This document shows positions 8,965 through 18,340 of a stretch of DNA of 64,000 nucleotides, piece by piece. A model generated the notes under the pieces. It was given only the letters and a program-made list of their open reading frames with translations, was not told the origin of the DNA and did not search any database. Position 1 is the stretch's first letter; every line of letters starts with the position of its first letter. Made by a program: the position numbers and the translations under genes. The stretch is from JAVXCQ01 sp036659415 (GTDB taxonomy: Bacteria; Bacillota; Negativicutes; Acidaminococcales; Acidaminococcaceae), in NCBI GenBank assembly GCA_036659415.1, contig JAVXCQ010000004.1, forward strand, positions 1-64,000, written 5' to 3'.

Positions 8965-8993
8965 TTGCCATTTATTTTTAAATCCAGTATAAT
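8965..8993 (+). promoter_or_regulatory. Promoter of the SAM riboswitch-metK unit
   Basis: TTGCCA (8965-8970), a 17-bp spacer, then TATAAT (8988-8993). The expected start near 9000 is about 15 bases upstream of the riboswitch P1 stem. Confidence 0.8.
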
Positions 8994-9012
8994 GACGGTA
9001 TAAATTAAATAT

Positions 9013-9119
9013 GGACTCATCAAGAGTTGGCGGAGGGAATGGCCCTATGAAGCTACAGCAACCATTGGTTTTTTTACCAAAACGGTGCTAAGTCCTGCAA
9101 TGAAAATTGTGAGATGAGA
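9013..9119 (+). ncRNA. SAM-I (S-box) riboswitch aptamer
   Basis: The S-box core is plainly readable: CTCATCAAGAG, GGCGGAGGGAATGGCCCTATGA, AGCAACC, CGGTGCTAA and TCCTGC in the right order. P1 forms between 9016-9021 (CTCATC) and 9113-9118 (GATGAG). The 3' P1 strand (9114-9119, ATGAGA) can instead pair with 9143-9148 (TCTCAT), the left arm of the downstream terminator, which gives a clear antiterminator. SAM binding should therefore stabilise P1 and switch metK off. Confidence 0.96.
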
Positions 9120-9139
9120 TTAGGTTATTTAATAACTGA

Positions 9140-9166
9140 CGCTCTCATTTCGAGAGCGTTTTTTTA
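9140..9166 (+). terminator. SAM riboswitch attenuator terminator
   Basis: CGCTCTC-ATTTC-GAGAGCG hairpin (9140-9158) followed by seven T. This is the expression platform of the S-box; its left arm is the partner of the antiterminator. Confidence 0.92.
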
Positions 9167-9204
9167 TTGCTTTTAATAGTTTTCTAATATGAAAGGAGTT
9201 TACT

Positions 9205-10386
9205 ATGAAAAAATTATTTACATCTGAATCTGTTACTGAGGGACATCCAGATAAGATGGCTGACCAAATTTCCGATGCTATTTTGGATGCTATTATTGCG
9301 AAAGACCCTTTGGCACGCGTTGCTTGTGAAACGCTAGTGGCTACCGGGCAAGTACATATTGTGGGAGAAATTTCGACTGATTGTTATGTGGATATTCCCA
9401 AAATCGCACGCGAGACTATTATTGAAATTGGTTATGACCGTGCTAAATATGGTTTTGACGGCTACACTTGCGGGGTACTAACTTCTATTGACGAACAGTC
9501 AGCTGATATCGCCCTTGGCGTTAACGATGCTCAAGAAGCCAAAGCCGGTGGCACAAACGAGGATGACCAAGTTGGTGCCGGTGACCAAGGTATGATGTTT
9601 GGCTATGCCACCAACGAAACTCCTGAATATATGCCACTACCAATTTCCATGGCACATCGCCTAGCACGCCGTTTAACAGAAGTACGCAAAAATGGCACTT
9701 TAAATTATTTGCGCCCTGATGGTAAAACTCAAGTTACGGTAGAATATGAAGATGACAAACCGGTACGTATCGACGCCATTGTTATTTCTTCGCAACATAG
9801 CCCAGAAGTTACCTTGGAACAAATTAAAGCAGACATTATGAAATATGTTATTTTGCCGATTGTACCGGCGGAGATGTTAGACGCTGATACTAAATACTAT
9901 ATTAATCCAACGGGACGTTTTGTTATCGGTGGACCTCAAGGCGATTCCGGTTTAACGGGACGTAAAATCATCGTTGATACCTACGGTGGTATGGCTCGCC
10001 ACGGTGGTGGTGCTTTCTCCGGTAAGGATCCAACAAAGGTTGACCGTAGTGCCGCTTATGCTGCTCGTTATGTAGCTAAAAACATTGTGGCTGCTGGTTT
10101 AGCTGATAAATGTGAAATTCAGTTAGCTTATGCGATTGGTGTTGCTAAACCGGTATCGGTATTAGTTGATACTTTTGGTACCGGTAAAATTAGTGAAGAA
10201 AAACTAGCAACATTGGTAGCTAAAAACTTTGCCTTAAGTCCGGCAGGTATTATTAAAGCCTTGGATTTAAGAAAACCGATTTACAAACAAACTGCCGCTT
10301 ACGGGCATATGGGCAGAACCGATTTGGATTTGCCGTGGGAACGCTTGGATAAAGTTGCTACCTTAAAGGCTCAAGCTGGTTTATAA
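9205..10386 (+). CDS. metK: S-adenosylmethionine synthetase
   Basis: Makes S-adenosylmethionine from methionine and ATP. The 393-residue protein has the signatures TEGHPDKMADQISDAILD (about 11), GAGDQGMMFGYA (about 120) and GGGAFSGKDPTKVDRSAAY (about 262), and the usual length. Shine-Dalgarno AAAGGAG lies 7 bases before the ATG. It is a monocistronic unit between the SAM riboswitch and a strong terminator, so its product feedback-controls its own transcription. Confidence 0.98.
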   Translation: MKKLFTSESVTEGHPDKMADQISDAILDAIIAKDPLARVACETLVATGQVHIVGEISTDCYVDIPKIARETIIEIGYDRAKYGFDGYTCGVLTSIDEQSADIALGVNDAQEAKAGGTNEDDQVGAGDQGMMFGYATNETPEYMPLPISMAHRLARRLTEVRKNGTLNYLRPDGKTQVTVEYEDDKPVRIDAIVISSQHSPEVTLEQIKADIMKYVILPIVPAEMLDADTKYYINPTGRFVIGGPQGDSGLTGRKIIVDTYGGMARHGGGAFSGKDPTKVDRSAAYAARYVAKNIVAAGLADKCEIQLAYAIGVAKPVSVLVDTFGTGKISEEKLATLVAKNFALSPAGIIKALDLRKPIYKQTAAYGHMGRTDLDLPWERLDKVATLKAQAGL

Positions 10387-10428
10387 GCAGGATTTTTCTT
10401 AATTGTCACGAATAACCTAAGAGTGACT

Positions 10429-10466
10429 AAAAGCGAGGACTATTTTTAGTCCTCGCTTTCTTTTTT
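10429..10466 (+). terminator. metK terminator
   Basis: AAAGCGAGGACTA hairpins with TAGTCCTCGCTTT across a short T loop, followed by CTTTTTT. It abuts the ribosome site of priA. Confidence 0.9.
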
Positions 10467-10484
10467 ATGAGCGAGAGGTGCAAG

Positions 10485-12881
10485 ATGAAATATGTGGAAG
10501 TGGCAATTAACTTGCCGGTGAAAAATTTATTTAAACAATTTACATATAGCGTAGCCGAAGAGCTGGATTTTATCAGTGTGGGCTGGCGAGTGATTGTACC
10601 CTTTGGTCATCAAACCGTGGAAGGGTTTGTAGTACGAGAAGTGGTAGCGGTAGAAGAACCGGCAAAGTACAAGGGTGTCTTAGACACCTTGGACACTAAA
10701 CCTTGGTTTGATGACCATATGCTCGCTACTGCCATTTGGCTTAGTGAGTACTATCTGTGTTCTTTAGCCGAAGCGATGCGGTTATTTATTCCCGGCAAAA
10801 GTGGGCTGGCTAGAGCACCGCTATATACCTTGCAAGCGACAGACTGGTCAGAGCTGACGACAGAGGAGGAAGCCTTGTGCCAGTGGCTTAGCGCACAGGG
10901 ACGTTTGGGGCGCAAGGCTATTGAACAATTTACTAACGGAGCTAAGCTCCTTAAAAGCTTAATTACCAAGAAGATTGTGGTTCTAGAATATGAAATCACA
11001 AATAAATTAAAAGCAAAAACGATTAATGTTTTTACTCTTACTACTACTGGCAGCAACGCTTTAACGACAGCACCGCAAAGAATGGTGGCACAAAGGGCTG
11101 CTTTAGCAGTACTCCAGCAAGAGGGAGCACTGGAAGCGGCACAGCTTAGTGCGCACGATATTTCAGCAGCCACCATGAGAATTTTGTGTAATAAAGGATG
11201 GGCAGAAAAAAGCGAACAACGAGTCCTTCGGGACAGCTACGCTAATCGCAGTCACTGTAAAGAAAATTTTGTTTTAACAACCCAACAGACGCACGCAGTG
11301 GCAAGGATTGTGCAGGCTTTGGTTAGCGGGACGCAGCAAACTTTCCTTTTGCAAGGAGTTACCGGCAGTGGCAAAACTGAGGTATATTTACGTGTAGCGG
11401 CAGAAGCAGTAGCTGCCGGTAAGCAAGTCATGGTGTTAGTTCCAGAAATTGCCCTTACCGGCCAAATCGTCAAGCGTTTTAAATCCTGGTTTGGCCAAAA
11501 AGTAGCCGTGGCACATAGCAAGCTATCCCAAAATGAACGGGCTGATGTGTGGCAAAGGCTCAGAATTAAGGAAGCAGACGTTTTAATTGGCGTACGGTCA
11601 GCGGTTTTTGCACCGTTTGCTTCTCTTGGCTTAATTATTGTGGACGAGGAACACGAGTCCAGTTATAAACAAGAAGAAAGACCTAACTATCATGCCAAAG
11701 CTGTAGCAATACACAGGGCAGAACTTTTGGGCATTCCGGTAGTTTTGGGAAGTGCCACGCCGGACATTTGCTCATATTACCAGGCTTTGCAAGGCAATTA
11801 TCAGCATTTATTACTTCAAGAACGAGCAAATCACAGTCAGTTACCCCAGGTGCAAATTGTTGATATGCGAGCGGAGCTACAAAGTGGAAATAAATCCGTG
11901 TTATCAAGGTCATTACAAGAGGGGCTGCTACAAACGGTGGAGCAGGGTGGACAAGCTATCGTATTATTAAATCGTAGAGGGTTTTCTACTTTTGTCCTGT
12001 GCCGAGATTGCGGCGAAGCTATTAGCTGCCCCCATTGTGCTGTGGCCATGGTGTATCACAGTACAGGGGAGTTTTTGCAATGCCATTATTGCGGTGAAAC
12101 ACAAGCTTTGCCGGATGAGTGCCCCCATTGTCATAGTCGCAGGATTAAATATTTTGGTACAGGTACGCAAAAAGCGGAAACAGAAATTAGTCAGTTAAAT
12201 GTGGGGATTAAAGTACTGCGCATGGATCAAGACTCCACGTCACGCAAATTTGCCCACGAAGATATTCTTAAAAATTTTGCTGACGGACGAGCCAATGTTT
12301 TATTAGGTACGCAAATGGTGGCCAAAGGACACGATATTGCCAACGTAACGTTAGTTGGCATCTTATCGGCAGACTCGCAGTTAAATTTACCGGATTTTAG
12401 AGCAGGAGAAAGAACCTTTGCTTTGCTAACGCAAGCAGCTGGGAGAGCGGGACGTGGGGAAAAACCAGGTGTAGTTATTTTGCAAACCTATGATGCAGAC
12501 AATGCCATTATTAAGTTAGCCGCTACCCAGGACTATGATACCTTTGCGCACTTGGAGTTAAGTGTGCGGGAGGAATTAAACTATCCGCCTTTTTCTCACT
12601 TACTCAAAATTACTGTCCTGGACGCCCAACAACAAACAGGTACAGCGACAGCACAACGGCTTGTCAATTTATTGCAGGCGGCTGTCTTGACGACACCGAC
12701 CCTCAAGCTGGAGGTTATGGGACCATTCCCCGCTATCGTGGCTAAGGTTCGTGATCTTTATCGGATTAATGTTTTAGTTAAAAGCGAGATGATGAATGTT
12801 GTTAAAACCTTGCTTTTACATTCTGAATTTCGAGAAATGAAAAATGTGTGTTTTGATGTGGATCCGGTTAGCGTTATTTAA
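10485..12881 (+). CDS. priA: Primosomal replication restart helicase PriA
   Basis: Recognises stalled forks and reloads the replicative helicase. From ATG 10485 it has 798 residues; an upstream in-frame ATG at 10467 was rejected because GAGAGGTG (10472-10479) lies between them as ribosome site. After the N-terminal DNA-binding domain (about 1-110), the helicase core has GVTGSGKTEVY (about 287), VDEEHESSYKQEE (DEEH box, about 386) and RAGERTF with QAAGRAGRG (about 640-665). A zinc-binding block carries CRDCGEAISCPHC and CHYCGE...CPHC (about 505-560). The gene lies between metK and def as in other Firmicutes. Confidence 0.96.
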   Translation: MKYVEVAINLPVKNLFKQFTYSVAEELDFISVGWRVIVPFGHQTVEGFVVREVVAVEEPAKYKGVLDTLDTKPWFDDHMLATAIWLSEYYLCSLAEAMRLFIPGKSGLARAPLYTLQATDWSELTTEEEALCQWLSAQGRLGRKAIEQFTNGAKLLKSLITKKIVVLEYEITNKLKAKTINVFTLTTTGSNALTTAPQRMVAQRAALAVLQQEGALEAAQLSAHDISAATMRILCNKGWAEKSEQRVLRDSYANRSHCKENFVLTTQQTHAVARIVQALVSGTQQTFLLQGVTGSGKTEVYLRVAAEAVAAGKQVMVLVPEIALTGQIVKRFKSWFGQKVAVAHSKLSQNERADVWQRLRIKEADVLIGVRSAVFAPFASLGLIIVDEEHESSYKQEERPNYHAKAVAIHRAELLGIPVVLGSATPDICSYYQALQGNYQHLLLQERANHSQLPQVQIVDMRAELQSGNKSVLSRSLQEGLLQTVEQGGQAIVLLNRRGFSTFVLCRDCGEAISCPHCAVAMVYHSTGEFLQCHYCGETQALPDECPHCHSRRIKYFGTGTQKAETEISQLNVGIKVLRMDQDSTSRKFAHEDILKNFADGRANVLLGTQMVAKGHDIANVTLVGILSADSQLNLPDFRAGERTFALLTQAAGRAGRGEKPGVVILQTYDADNAIIKLAATQDYDTFAHLELSVREELNYPPFSHLLKITVLDAQQQTGTATAQRLVNLLQAAVLTTPTLKLEVMGPFPAIVAKVRDLYRINVLVKSEMMNVVKTLLLHSEFREMKNVCFDVDPVSVI

Positions 12882-12913
12882 AAGCGGATTGATTTTCCTA
12901 GCACGCCTGTTTG

Positions 12914-12922
12914 TGATATAAT
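12914..12922 (+). promoter_or_regulatory. Extended -10 promoter upstream of def
   Basis: TGATATAAT is an extended -10 element (TG, one base, TATAAT) 42 bases before the def start. No well-spaced -35 is visible. It could drive the def-fmt-DUF116-rsmB-rlmN-prpC-prkC-rsgA-rpe run. Confidence 0.55.
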
Positions 12923-12964
12923 AAACAGTAAACTTATTATACATGCTTGTATTTGGAGGTTGCT

Positions 12965-13420
12965 ATGTCAGCATTAGAAATAAAAACAGCAGGTAATCCG
13001 GTTTTGCGCCAAGTGGCTGCAGAGGTTACTCGTTTTGATAAAAAACTAGGACATTTTTTAAAAAATATGGCAGAAACTATGGTACAGGCCAACGGTTGCG
13101 GTCTTGCTGCTCCTCAAGTGGGGATTTCCAAGCGTATTATTGTGGTGGATGTAGGCGAAGGGGTAATTGAGCTTATTAATCCTGTCATTGTTGTCCAAAA
13201 AGGTTCCTGCGTATTGGAAGAAGGCTGTTTGTCCGTGCCTGATTTTGTAGGCGAAGTGGAGCGAGCTAATTTTGTCAGTGTGAATTTTTATGACCGTAAA
13301 GGTCAAAAAATGAATATTGAAGGCGAAGGTTTGCTGGCAGTGGCTCTGCAACATGAAATTGACCATTTAAATGGAGTGCTTTTTGTCGATAAAGCTAAAT
13401 CCCTGAGCCATAAGGAATAG
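12965..13420 (+). CDS. def: Peptide deformylase
   Basis: Metalloenzyme that removes the N-formyl group from nascent proteins. The 151-residue protein has all three family motifs: GCGLAAPQVG (about 43), EEGCLSVP (about 85) and QHEIDHLNG (about 127), supplying the Cys and two His metal ligands. The ATG at 12965 has GGAGG 5 bases upstream; an in-frame TTG at 12947 would put the ribosome site inside the gene. It is followed at 12 bases by fmt, pairing the deformylase with the transformylase that adds the same group. Confidence 0.96.
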   Translation: MSALEIKTAGNPVLRQVAAEVTRFDKKLGHFLKNMAETMVQANGCGLAAPQVGISKRIIVVDVGEGVIELINPVIVVQKGSCVLEEGCLSVPDFVGEVERANFVSVNFYDRKGQKMNIEGEGLLAVALQHEIDHLNGVLFVDKAKSLSHKE

Positions 13421-13432
13421 ATGGAGGTTTGT

Positions 13433-14377
13433 ATGAGAATATTATTTATGGGTTCACCGGAATTTGCGGTTGATAGTCTGGCCGCACTAGTTAATTCGTC
13501 CCATGAAGTACTTGCTGTAGTAACACAACCTGACCGACCGAAAGGGCGGGGGCAAAAGCTGATTATGACGGCAGTGAAAGCATATGCTTTAGAGCAAAAT
13601 TTACCGGTATTGCAACCGGCTAAAATTAGTACTCCAGAGTTTATGACCACGGTGCAGAATTTAGCGCCTGATTTGATTGTGGTAGCGGCCTTTGGTCAAT
13701 TTTTATCCAAGAAAATGCTGGAATTACCAACTTATGGTTGCATTAATGTACACGCTTCTTTGCTCCCTCGTTATCGAGGAGCAGCGCCCATCCATTACGC
13801 TATTTTGCAGGGTGAGCAAGAGGCTGGTGTTACCATTATGCAGATGGATGTGGGTATGGATACAGGGGCCATGCTGGCTAAAGCCAGCGTGCCGGTTACA
13901 CCAAATATGACAATGGGTGAACTTCATGATGAATTAAAAGTTTTGGGCGCCGACCTCTTATTGAAAGTTATTGAGATGATAGAGGCCAAGACACTTGTGC
14001 CGGAAATTCAAAATAATGTACAGGCTACTTACGCCTCGCTCCTTACGAGGGCAATGGAAAAAATAGATTGGGCACAACCGGCTTTAAACATTCATAACAA
14101 AGTGCGGGGGTTTAATCCCTGGCCGGGAACCTATACCCAGTTACCCAATGGTAAAGTACTAAAGTTGTGGCAAACTAGAGTATTGGCAGACTCTTACCCA
14201 CAGGTTAAACCCGGCACAGTTGTGACTTTAGAGAAAGATTACTTTGTGGTAGCTTGCGGTCAGCAAAGCTTGGCTGTACTGGAAGTGCAACCGGAATCAA
14301 AGAAGCGTATGTCAGCCGGAGTATTTTCTAATGGGCATGGTATTCAAGTTGGAGATGTATTTATAGTAGAGGTGTAA
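13433..14377 (+). CDS. fmt: Methionyl-tRNA formyltransferase
   Basis: Formylates initiator Met-tRNA using 10-formyltetrahydrofolate. The 314-residue protein begins RILFMGSPEFAV and has the catalytic HASLLPRYRGAAPIHYAI (Asn-His-Asp core region, about 107) and MDVGMDTGAML (about 140). The C-terminal tRNA-binding domain starts near 200. An in-frame ATG at 13421 was rejected because the ribosome site GGAGG (13423-13427) lies between it and 13433. It follows def closely and precedes the DUF116 gene by 1 base. Confidence 0.97.
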   Translation: MRILFMGSPEFAVDSLAALVNSSHEVLAVVTQPDRPKGRGQKLIMTAVKAYALEQNLPVLQPAKISTPEFMTTVQNLAPDLIVVAAFGQFLSKKMLELPTYGCINVHASLLPRYRGAAPIHYAILQGEQEAGVTIMQMDVGMDTGAMLAKASVPVTPNMTMGELHDELKVLGADLLLKVIEMIEAKTLVPEIQNNVQATYASLLTRAMEKIDWAQPALNIHNKVRGFNPWPGTYTQLPNGKVLKLWQTRVLADSYPQVKPGTVVTLEKDYFVVACGQQSLAVLEVQPESKKRMSAGVFSNGHGIQVGDVFIVEV

Positions 14378-14378
14378 A

Positions 14379-15167
14379 ATGATCGAAACGGTATTAAGAC
14401 CTAAAAAACGCGTGTTTATTGCACTAGCTACCTTAAGTGCCGTGATCACAGGGCTTTTTATTTATATGTTATGGCTGGTATCAGTACCGGGACTCAATGA
14501 TATCAATCATTATTTGCCTCTTGTCATTGGTGCGGGTGGAGCAGCTGTAACCGTAGCTTTATTGGCAGGAGTTGTGGGTATTGTCTTGGCCATTTTGGGT
14601 ATGCCCACATTAAAACTTTTTCATAACTGGGCGTGGCATGTGATTAATATGATTTTTCCTTTCTCAATTTTTTGGGGCAGGGTGTTTGATATTCCACGTA
14701 ATCGTATCGAACAATCTTTTATTGAAGTGAGTAATCACCTAGTTCGACAACAAAAAATTAAGGTGCCGGCAGATCGCATTATGATTTTGACACCTCATTG
14801 TATACAATTGGATACTTGCACCTTTAAAATAACCCGCAACGTGGAAAATTGTCATCAATGTGGCAGGTGTTGTGTGGGGGCGATGCTGGGATTAGCCCAT
14901 AAATATGGTATTCACATGGCTGTCGCTACAGGCGGAACGCTAGCTAGACAAGTTGTGCAGGCGGTAAAACCTAAAGCCATCATTGCCGTAGCTTGTGAAC
15001 GGGACTTAACCAGTGGTATTCAAGATGTTTTTCCGTTACCGGTCATTGGGGTACTTAATGAGCGCCCTTTTGGGCCTTGCTTTAATACACGGGTGGATAT
15101 CGACAAAGTGGAAGAAACTATTAAATACTTTTTGAAAGCTGAGGTAGAAGATGCCACAACCAAGTGA
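14379..15167 (+). CDS. DUF116 family membrane-anchored cysteine-rich protein
   Basis: A 262-residue protein of the DUF116 family, function not established. Two N-terminal membrane segments lie at about 13-33 and 45-75, followed by a cytosolic domain. That domain has eight cysteines clustered in PHCIQLDTC, CHQCGRCC and AVACERDL plus FGPC near the end, suggesting a metal or Fe-S centre. It sits between fmt and rsmB, the standard place for this family in Firmicutes, and its 3' end overlaps rsmB by 17 bases. The conserved position hints at a link to translation or RNA modification, but that is inference. Confidence 0.85.
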   Translation: MIETVLRPKKRVFIALATLSAVITGLFIYMLWLVSVPGLNDINHYLPLVIGAGGAAVTVALLAGVVGIVLAILGMPTLKLFHNWAWHVINMIFPFSIFWGRVFDIPRNRIEQSFIEVSNHLVRQQKIKVPADRIMILTPHCIQLDTCTFKITRNVENCHQCGRCCVGAMLGLAHKYGIHMAVATGGTLARQVVQAVKPKAIIAVACERDLTSGIQDVFPLPVIGVLNERPFGPCFNTRVDIDKVEETIKYFLKAEVEDATTK

Positions 15168-16524
15168 GCGAGATAGTAAAGATGATTATAAGCAGGGTAA
15201 TGCCCGCTTAGTTGCACTACGAGTGCTTAATCAGGTTTTGAATGAAGGCGCCTATGCTAATATCGCTTTAAACAAGGAGCTGCTCAATACTAAAACCCTA
15301 AGCGACTTAGACCGTCGCTTCGCCACAGAATTAGTGTACGGTACGCTCAAAGCCAAAGGAACCTTGGATTGGATTATTGCGCGCAATGTTTCCCGCACAC
15401 TAAAAAAAATAAGCCCTGTGATTTTAAATATCTTAAGGCTGGGTGTTTTCCAAATTTATTTTCTGGAACGCATACCGGCTTCTGCTGCTTGTAATGAAGC
15501 TGTCAGCTTAGCCAAAGCTTTTGGACATGAAGGTACCGGCAAGTTTGTTAATGCCGTTCTACGGAGCAGCGTTCGCAGCTTAGATACTTGTCAGTATCCA
15601 ACAATGGCAGAAAACCCTAAACTTCATCTGGCGTTAGCTTATCAGCACCCTGAATGGCTGATGGGTAAATGGCTTAAACGCTTCGGTGAGGAAGCAACCA
15701 TTAAGTTATGCGAGTATGACAATACAGCTCGCCCCTTAACGCTACGGGTTAATACTCTGACCACTACTAGAAAACAACTTTTGGAACAATTGTTAGCCGA
15801 GGGTTTAGTCGCAGTTCCTTCGGACTGGAGCCCAGATGGTATTGTGTGCACCCAATTACCCTCACTGCAAGAGCTCTTTCAAAAACATGGACGTGAGATC
15901 TACGTTCAGGACGAGAGTTCCATGCTGGTAGCACCGATTGTCAATCCCCAGCCGGGACAAATAGTTATAGATGTATGTAGCGCTCCCGGTGGTAAAACTA
16001 CCCATTTGGCACAACTCATGCGTAATCAAGGCAAAATTATTGCTACGGATATCCATGCTCACAAGCTCAATTTAATCCGAGAAAATGCGGTTCGCTTGGG
16101 TATTACCATTATTGACGCACGGGAACGTGACGGGGTGGTGACAGTGCCGGAGTGGAAACGCTTGGCAGATTGCGTTTTGGTAGATGCTCCTTGTTCTGGG
16201 TTGGGCGTTTTGGGCCGCAGGGCAGAGGCTCGTTGGACGAAAGACCCTGATGAATTTAAAAAGTTACCGGCGTTACAATTAGCAATCTTAAAAAATGCAG
16301 CAGGCTATGTGAAAAATGGAGGTATCTTGGTTTATAGTACTTGTACTTTAGAAAAAGCTGAAAATCAAGGTGTGATTGCGACCTTTTTAGCCGAGGAAGT
16401 TAATTTTGCTTTTAAAGGTTTCCAACACCCGCGTACGGGTGAAACTATAGAAGAATTACAAATTTTGCCGCAACAAGACGGTATTGACGGATTTTATATC
16501 TGTGCCTTGCAACGCAAGGCGTGA
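15151..16524 (+). CDS. rsmB: 16S rRNA (cytosine-967-C5) methyltransferase
   Basis: S-adenosylmethionine-dependent methyltransferase of the RsmB/Sun family. The 457-residue protein has an N-terminal NusB-like RNA-binding domain (about 15-145) and a Rossmann methyltransferase domain with VIDVCSAPGGKTTHLAQLM (about 272). The two catalytic cysteine motifs are DAPCSGLGVLG (about 345) and YSTCTLEKAENQ (about 394). GAGGT precedes the ATG at normal distance, inside the end of the DUF116 gene. rlmN follows after 13 bases. Confidence 0.95.
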   Translation: MPQPSERDSKDDYKQGNARLVALRVLNQVLNEGAYANIALNKELLNTKTLSDLDRRFATELVYGTLKAKGTLDWIIARNVSRTLKKISPVILNILRLGVFQIYFLERIPASAACNEAVSLAKAFGHEGTGKFVNAVLRSSVRSLDTCQYPTMAENPKLHLALAYQHPEWLMGKWLKRFGEEATIKLCEYDNTARPLTLRVNTLTTTRKQLLEQLLAEGLVAVPSDWSPDGIVCTQLPSLQELFQKHGREIYVQDESSMLVAPIVNPQPGQIVIDVCSAPGGKTTHLAQLMRNQGKIIATDIHAHKLNLIRENAVRLGITIIDARERDGVVTVPEWKRLADCVLVDAPCSGLGVLGRRAEARWTKDPDEFKKLPALQLAILKNAAGYVKNGGILVYSTCTLEKAENQGVIATFLAEEVNFAFKGFQHPRTGETIEELQILPQQDGIDGFYICALQRKA

Positions 16525-16537
16525 AAGTAGGGAAATT

Positions 16538-17596
16538 ATGGATAAACAAGAAATATTTGGTTTGTCACTAGAAGAGTTGCAAGCTGCATTTCTTGCTCAG
16601 GGATTCAAGAAGTTTAGAGCGGCACAGGTTTTCAATTGGCTTTATCAAAAGGCAGTGTTTGACTTTTGTGAAATGAAGAATATAGCAAAAGCCGATCAAG
16701 AGCTTTTAGCGGCTACTTTTCAAATTCTACCGGCGACCCTCAAAGTGTTAAAAGAACAACTGTCCGGTCGTGATGGTACGCGCAAAGCATTGCTAGAATT
16801 AGCAGACGGCAATTCGGTGGAAACGGTGTGCATGGCACATAATTATGGTTGTAGCGTCTGTGTGTCCAGCCAAGTTGGCTGTAATATGGGTTGTGCTTTT
16901 TGTGCCAGCGGTATTAATGGTGCTGTCCGTAATTTAACCAAGGAAGAAATAATTTTGCAGGTGTACTATTTTAATAAAGCATTGCTAGCGGAAGGCAAGC
17001 GGGTGAGTCGTATTGTGGTCATGGGTTCAGGAGAACCAATGCTTAATTTGGAAGCCACTGTCGCTGCGCTTAAGTTTCTGCATGAAGAAAATACACTGAA
17101 TATTGGTTATCGTAATATGACAGTTTCAACCTGTGGTATCGTGCCTGGCATTGAACGTTTTGAAGCAGAAGGACTGCCTATTTCTTTGGCTATTTCATTA
17201 CACGCAGCCAGTGACGAGTTGCGCAGTGAACTAATGCCAATTAACAAAAAATACCCGTTTACGGAAGTAATTGCGGCGGCCGACAGCTATGCCGCCTCTA
17301 ATGGCCGACAGGTGACTTATGAATATGTTTTAATTGCCAATAAAAATGATTCCGTACTAGATGCGGAGCTTTTGAGCAATGTTTTACGGTTTAAAAACGT
17401 GTCCGTCAATTTAATCCCAGTAAATCCTGTAGAGGAAAAAGGGTTTAAACGACCGAGCAAGGAAACAGTGGAAAGATTTTTGCAAGTCTTGACCAAAAAT
17501 AAAATCAATGCTACCGTGCGCAGAGAAATGGGTAATGATATTGCAGCGGCGTGTGGGCAGTTAAGGGCACAATTCGGAGAGCAGAAAAACATCTAA
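16538..17596 (+). CDS. rlmN: Dual-specificity 23S rRNA/tRNA methyltransferase RlmN
   Basis: Radical SAM enzyme that makes 2-methyladenosine at A2503 of 23S rRNA and A37 of some tRNAs. The 352-residue protein has the radical SAM cysteines in GCNMGCAFCASG (about 113). It also has the MGSGEPMLN segment (about 162) and the methyl-carrying Cys region near the C-terminus (NDIAAACGQLR, about 337). I chose ATG 16538 because the longer reading frame overlaps rsmB heavily and its extra 18 residues do not look like the family. The ribosome site is weak (GTAGGG). Confidence 0.95.
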   Translation: MDKQEIFGLSLEELQAAFLAQGFKKFRAAQVFNWLYQKAVFDFCEMKNIAKADQELLAATFQILPATLKVLKEQLSGRDGTRKALLELADGNSVETVCMAHNYGCSVCVSSQVGCNMGCAFCASGINGAVRNLTKEEIILQVYYFNKALLAEGKRVSRIVVMGSGEPMLNLEATVAALKFLHEENTLNIGYRNMTVSTCGIVPGIERFEAEGLPISLAISLHAASDELRSELMPINKKYPFTEVIAAADSYAASNGRQVTYEYVLIANKNDSVLDAELLSNVLRFKNVSVNLIPVNPVEEKGFKRPSKETVERFLQVLTKNKINATVRREMGNDIAAACGQLRAQFGEQKNI

Positions 17597-17620
17597 CTCT
17601 GTTGTGCGGAGGTGAAATTT

Positions 17621-18340
17621 GTGCGTGTAGTCAGCAGAACTAATCGAGGACTTGTCAGGGAAAATAACGAGGATAGCATTTTAGTGAAGCTACCACGTTT
17701 GTTTGCTATAGCGGATGGTATGGGTGGACATCAAGCCGGAGAAGTAGCCAGCAATGAAGCGGTTAAATATTTGAACCAAACTAATTTTCAGGGGCTTAAG
17801 GATGAAGCTATTTTACCTTTTATGTCCCAAACAGTGCAGGCAGTGAATGCCAAAATTTGGCAGATTACCAAAGAAAATAAAGCCTTGGAAGGTATGGGCA
17901 CTACTTTAACAATGCTTTATTTATTGGATGATGGAAGAGCTTGTGTCGCACATGTGGGCGATACTCGCATATATTTGTTGCAAGGTACCGGTCTTAAAAA
18001 AGTTACCAGTGACCATTCGTTTGTGGCAGAATTGGTGAGAAATAAGCAGATTACTTTGGCAGAAGCCGAATCTCATCCGCAAAAAAATGTTATTACCAGA
18101 GCAGTGGGAGTAGCACCCTATGTAGAAGTCGATTTATTCGAATTCTTATTGGTAGGAGCGAAACGTTTGTTATTGTGTAGTGATGGTTTAACAAACATGG
18201 TCAAGGAAGATACGATTGCGGAACTGTTAGCAGGCAGTAACCTTGCGGCAGTTGCCGATACTTTACTGAATAAGGCACTTGCCGCAGGCGGCAAGGATAA
18301 TATTTCCTTTATTATCCTTGATTTGGAGGGTTGCAAATGA
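17621..18340 (+). CDS. prpC: PP2C-type Ser/Thr protein phosphatase (PrpC/Stp)
   Basis: Metal-dependent phosphatase opposing the PASTA kinase encoded next. The 239-residue protein has the PP2C motifs RENNEDS (about 15), AIADGMGGHQAGEVAS (about 30), GMGTTL (about 93), AHVGDTRIYLL (about 113) and GGKDNIS (about 226), which supply the metal-binding Asp residues. GTG 17621 is the likely start, 6 bases after GGAGGTG; an earlier in-frame GTG lies within that site. The stop overlaps the kinase start by 4 bases, so the pair is translationally coupled. Confidence 0.94.
   Translation: MRVVSRTNRGLVRENNEDSILVKLPRLFAIADGMGGHQAGEVASNEAVKYLNQTNFQGLKDEAILPFMSQTVQAVNAKIWQITKENKALEGMGTTLTMLYLLDDGRACVAHVGDTRIYLLQGTGLKKVTSDHSFVAELVRNKQITLAEAESHPQKNVITRAVGVAPYVEVDLFEFLLVGAKRLLLCSDGLTNMVKEDTIAELLAGSNLAAVADTLLNKALAAGGKDNISFIILDLEGCK

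Noticed and set aside
10751..11176. Antisense open frames inside priA, coaBC, tkt and other genes
   Set aside because: All lie opposite well-supported genes, lack ribosome sites and show no recognisable motifs.
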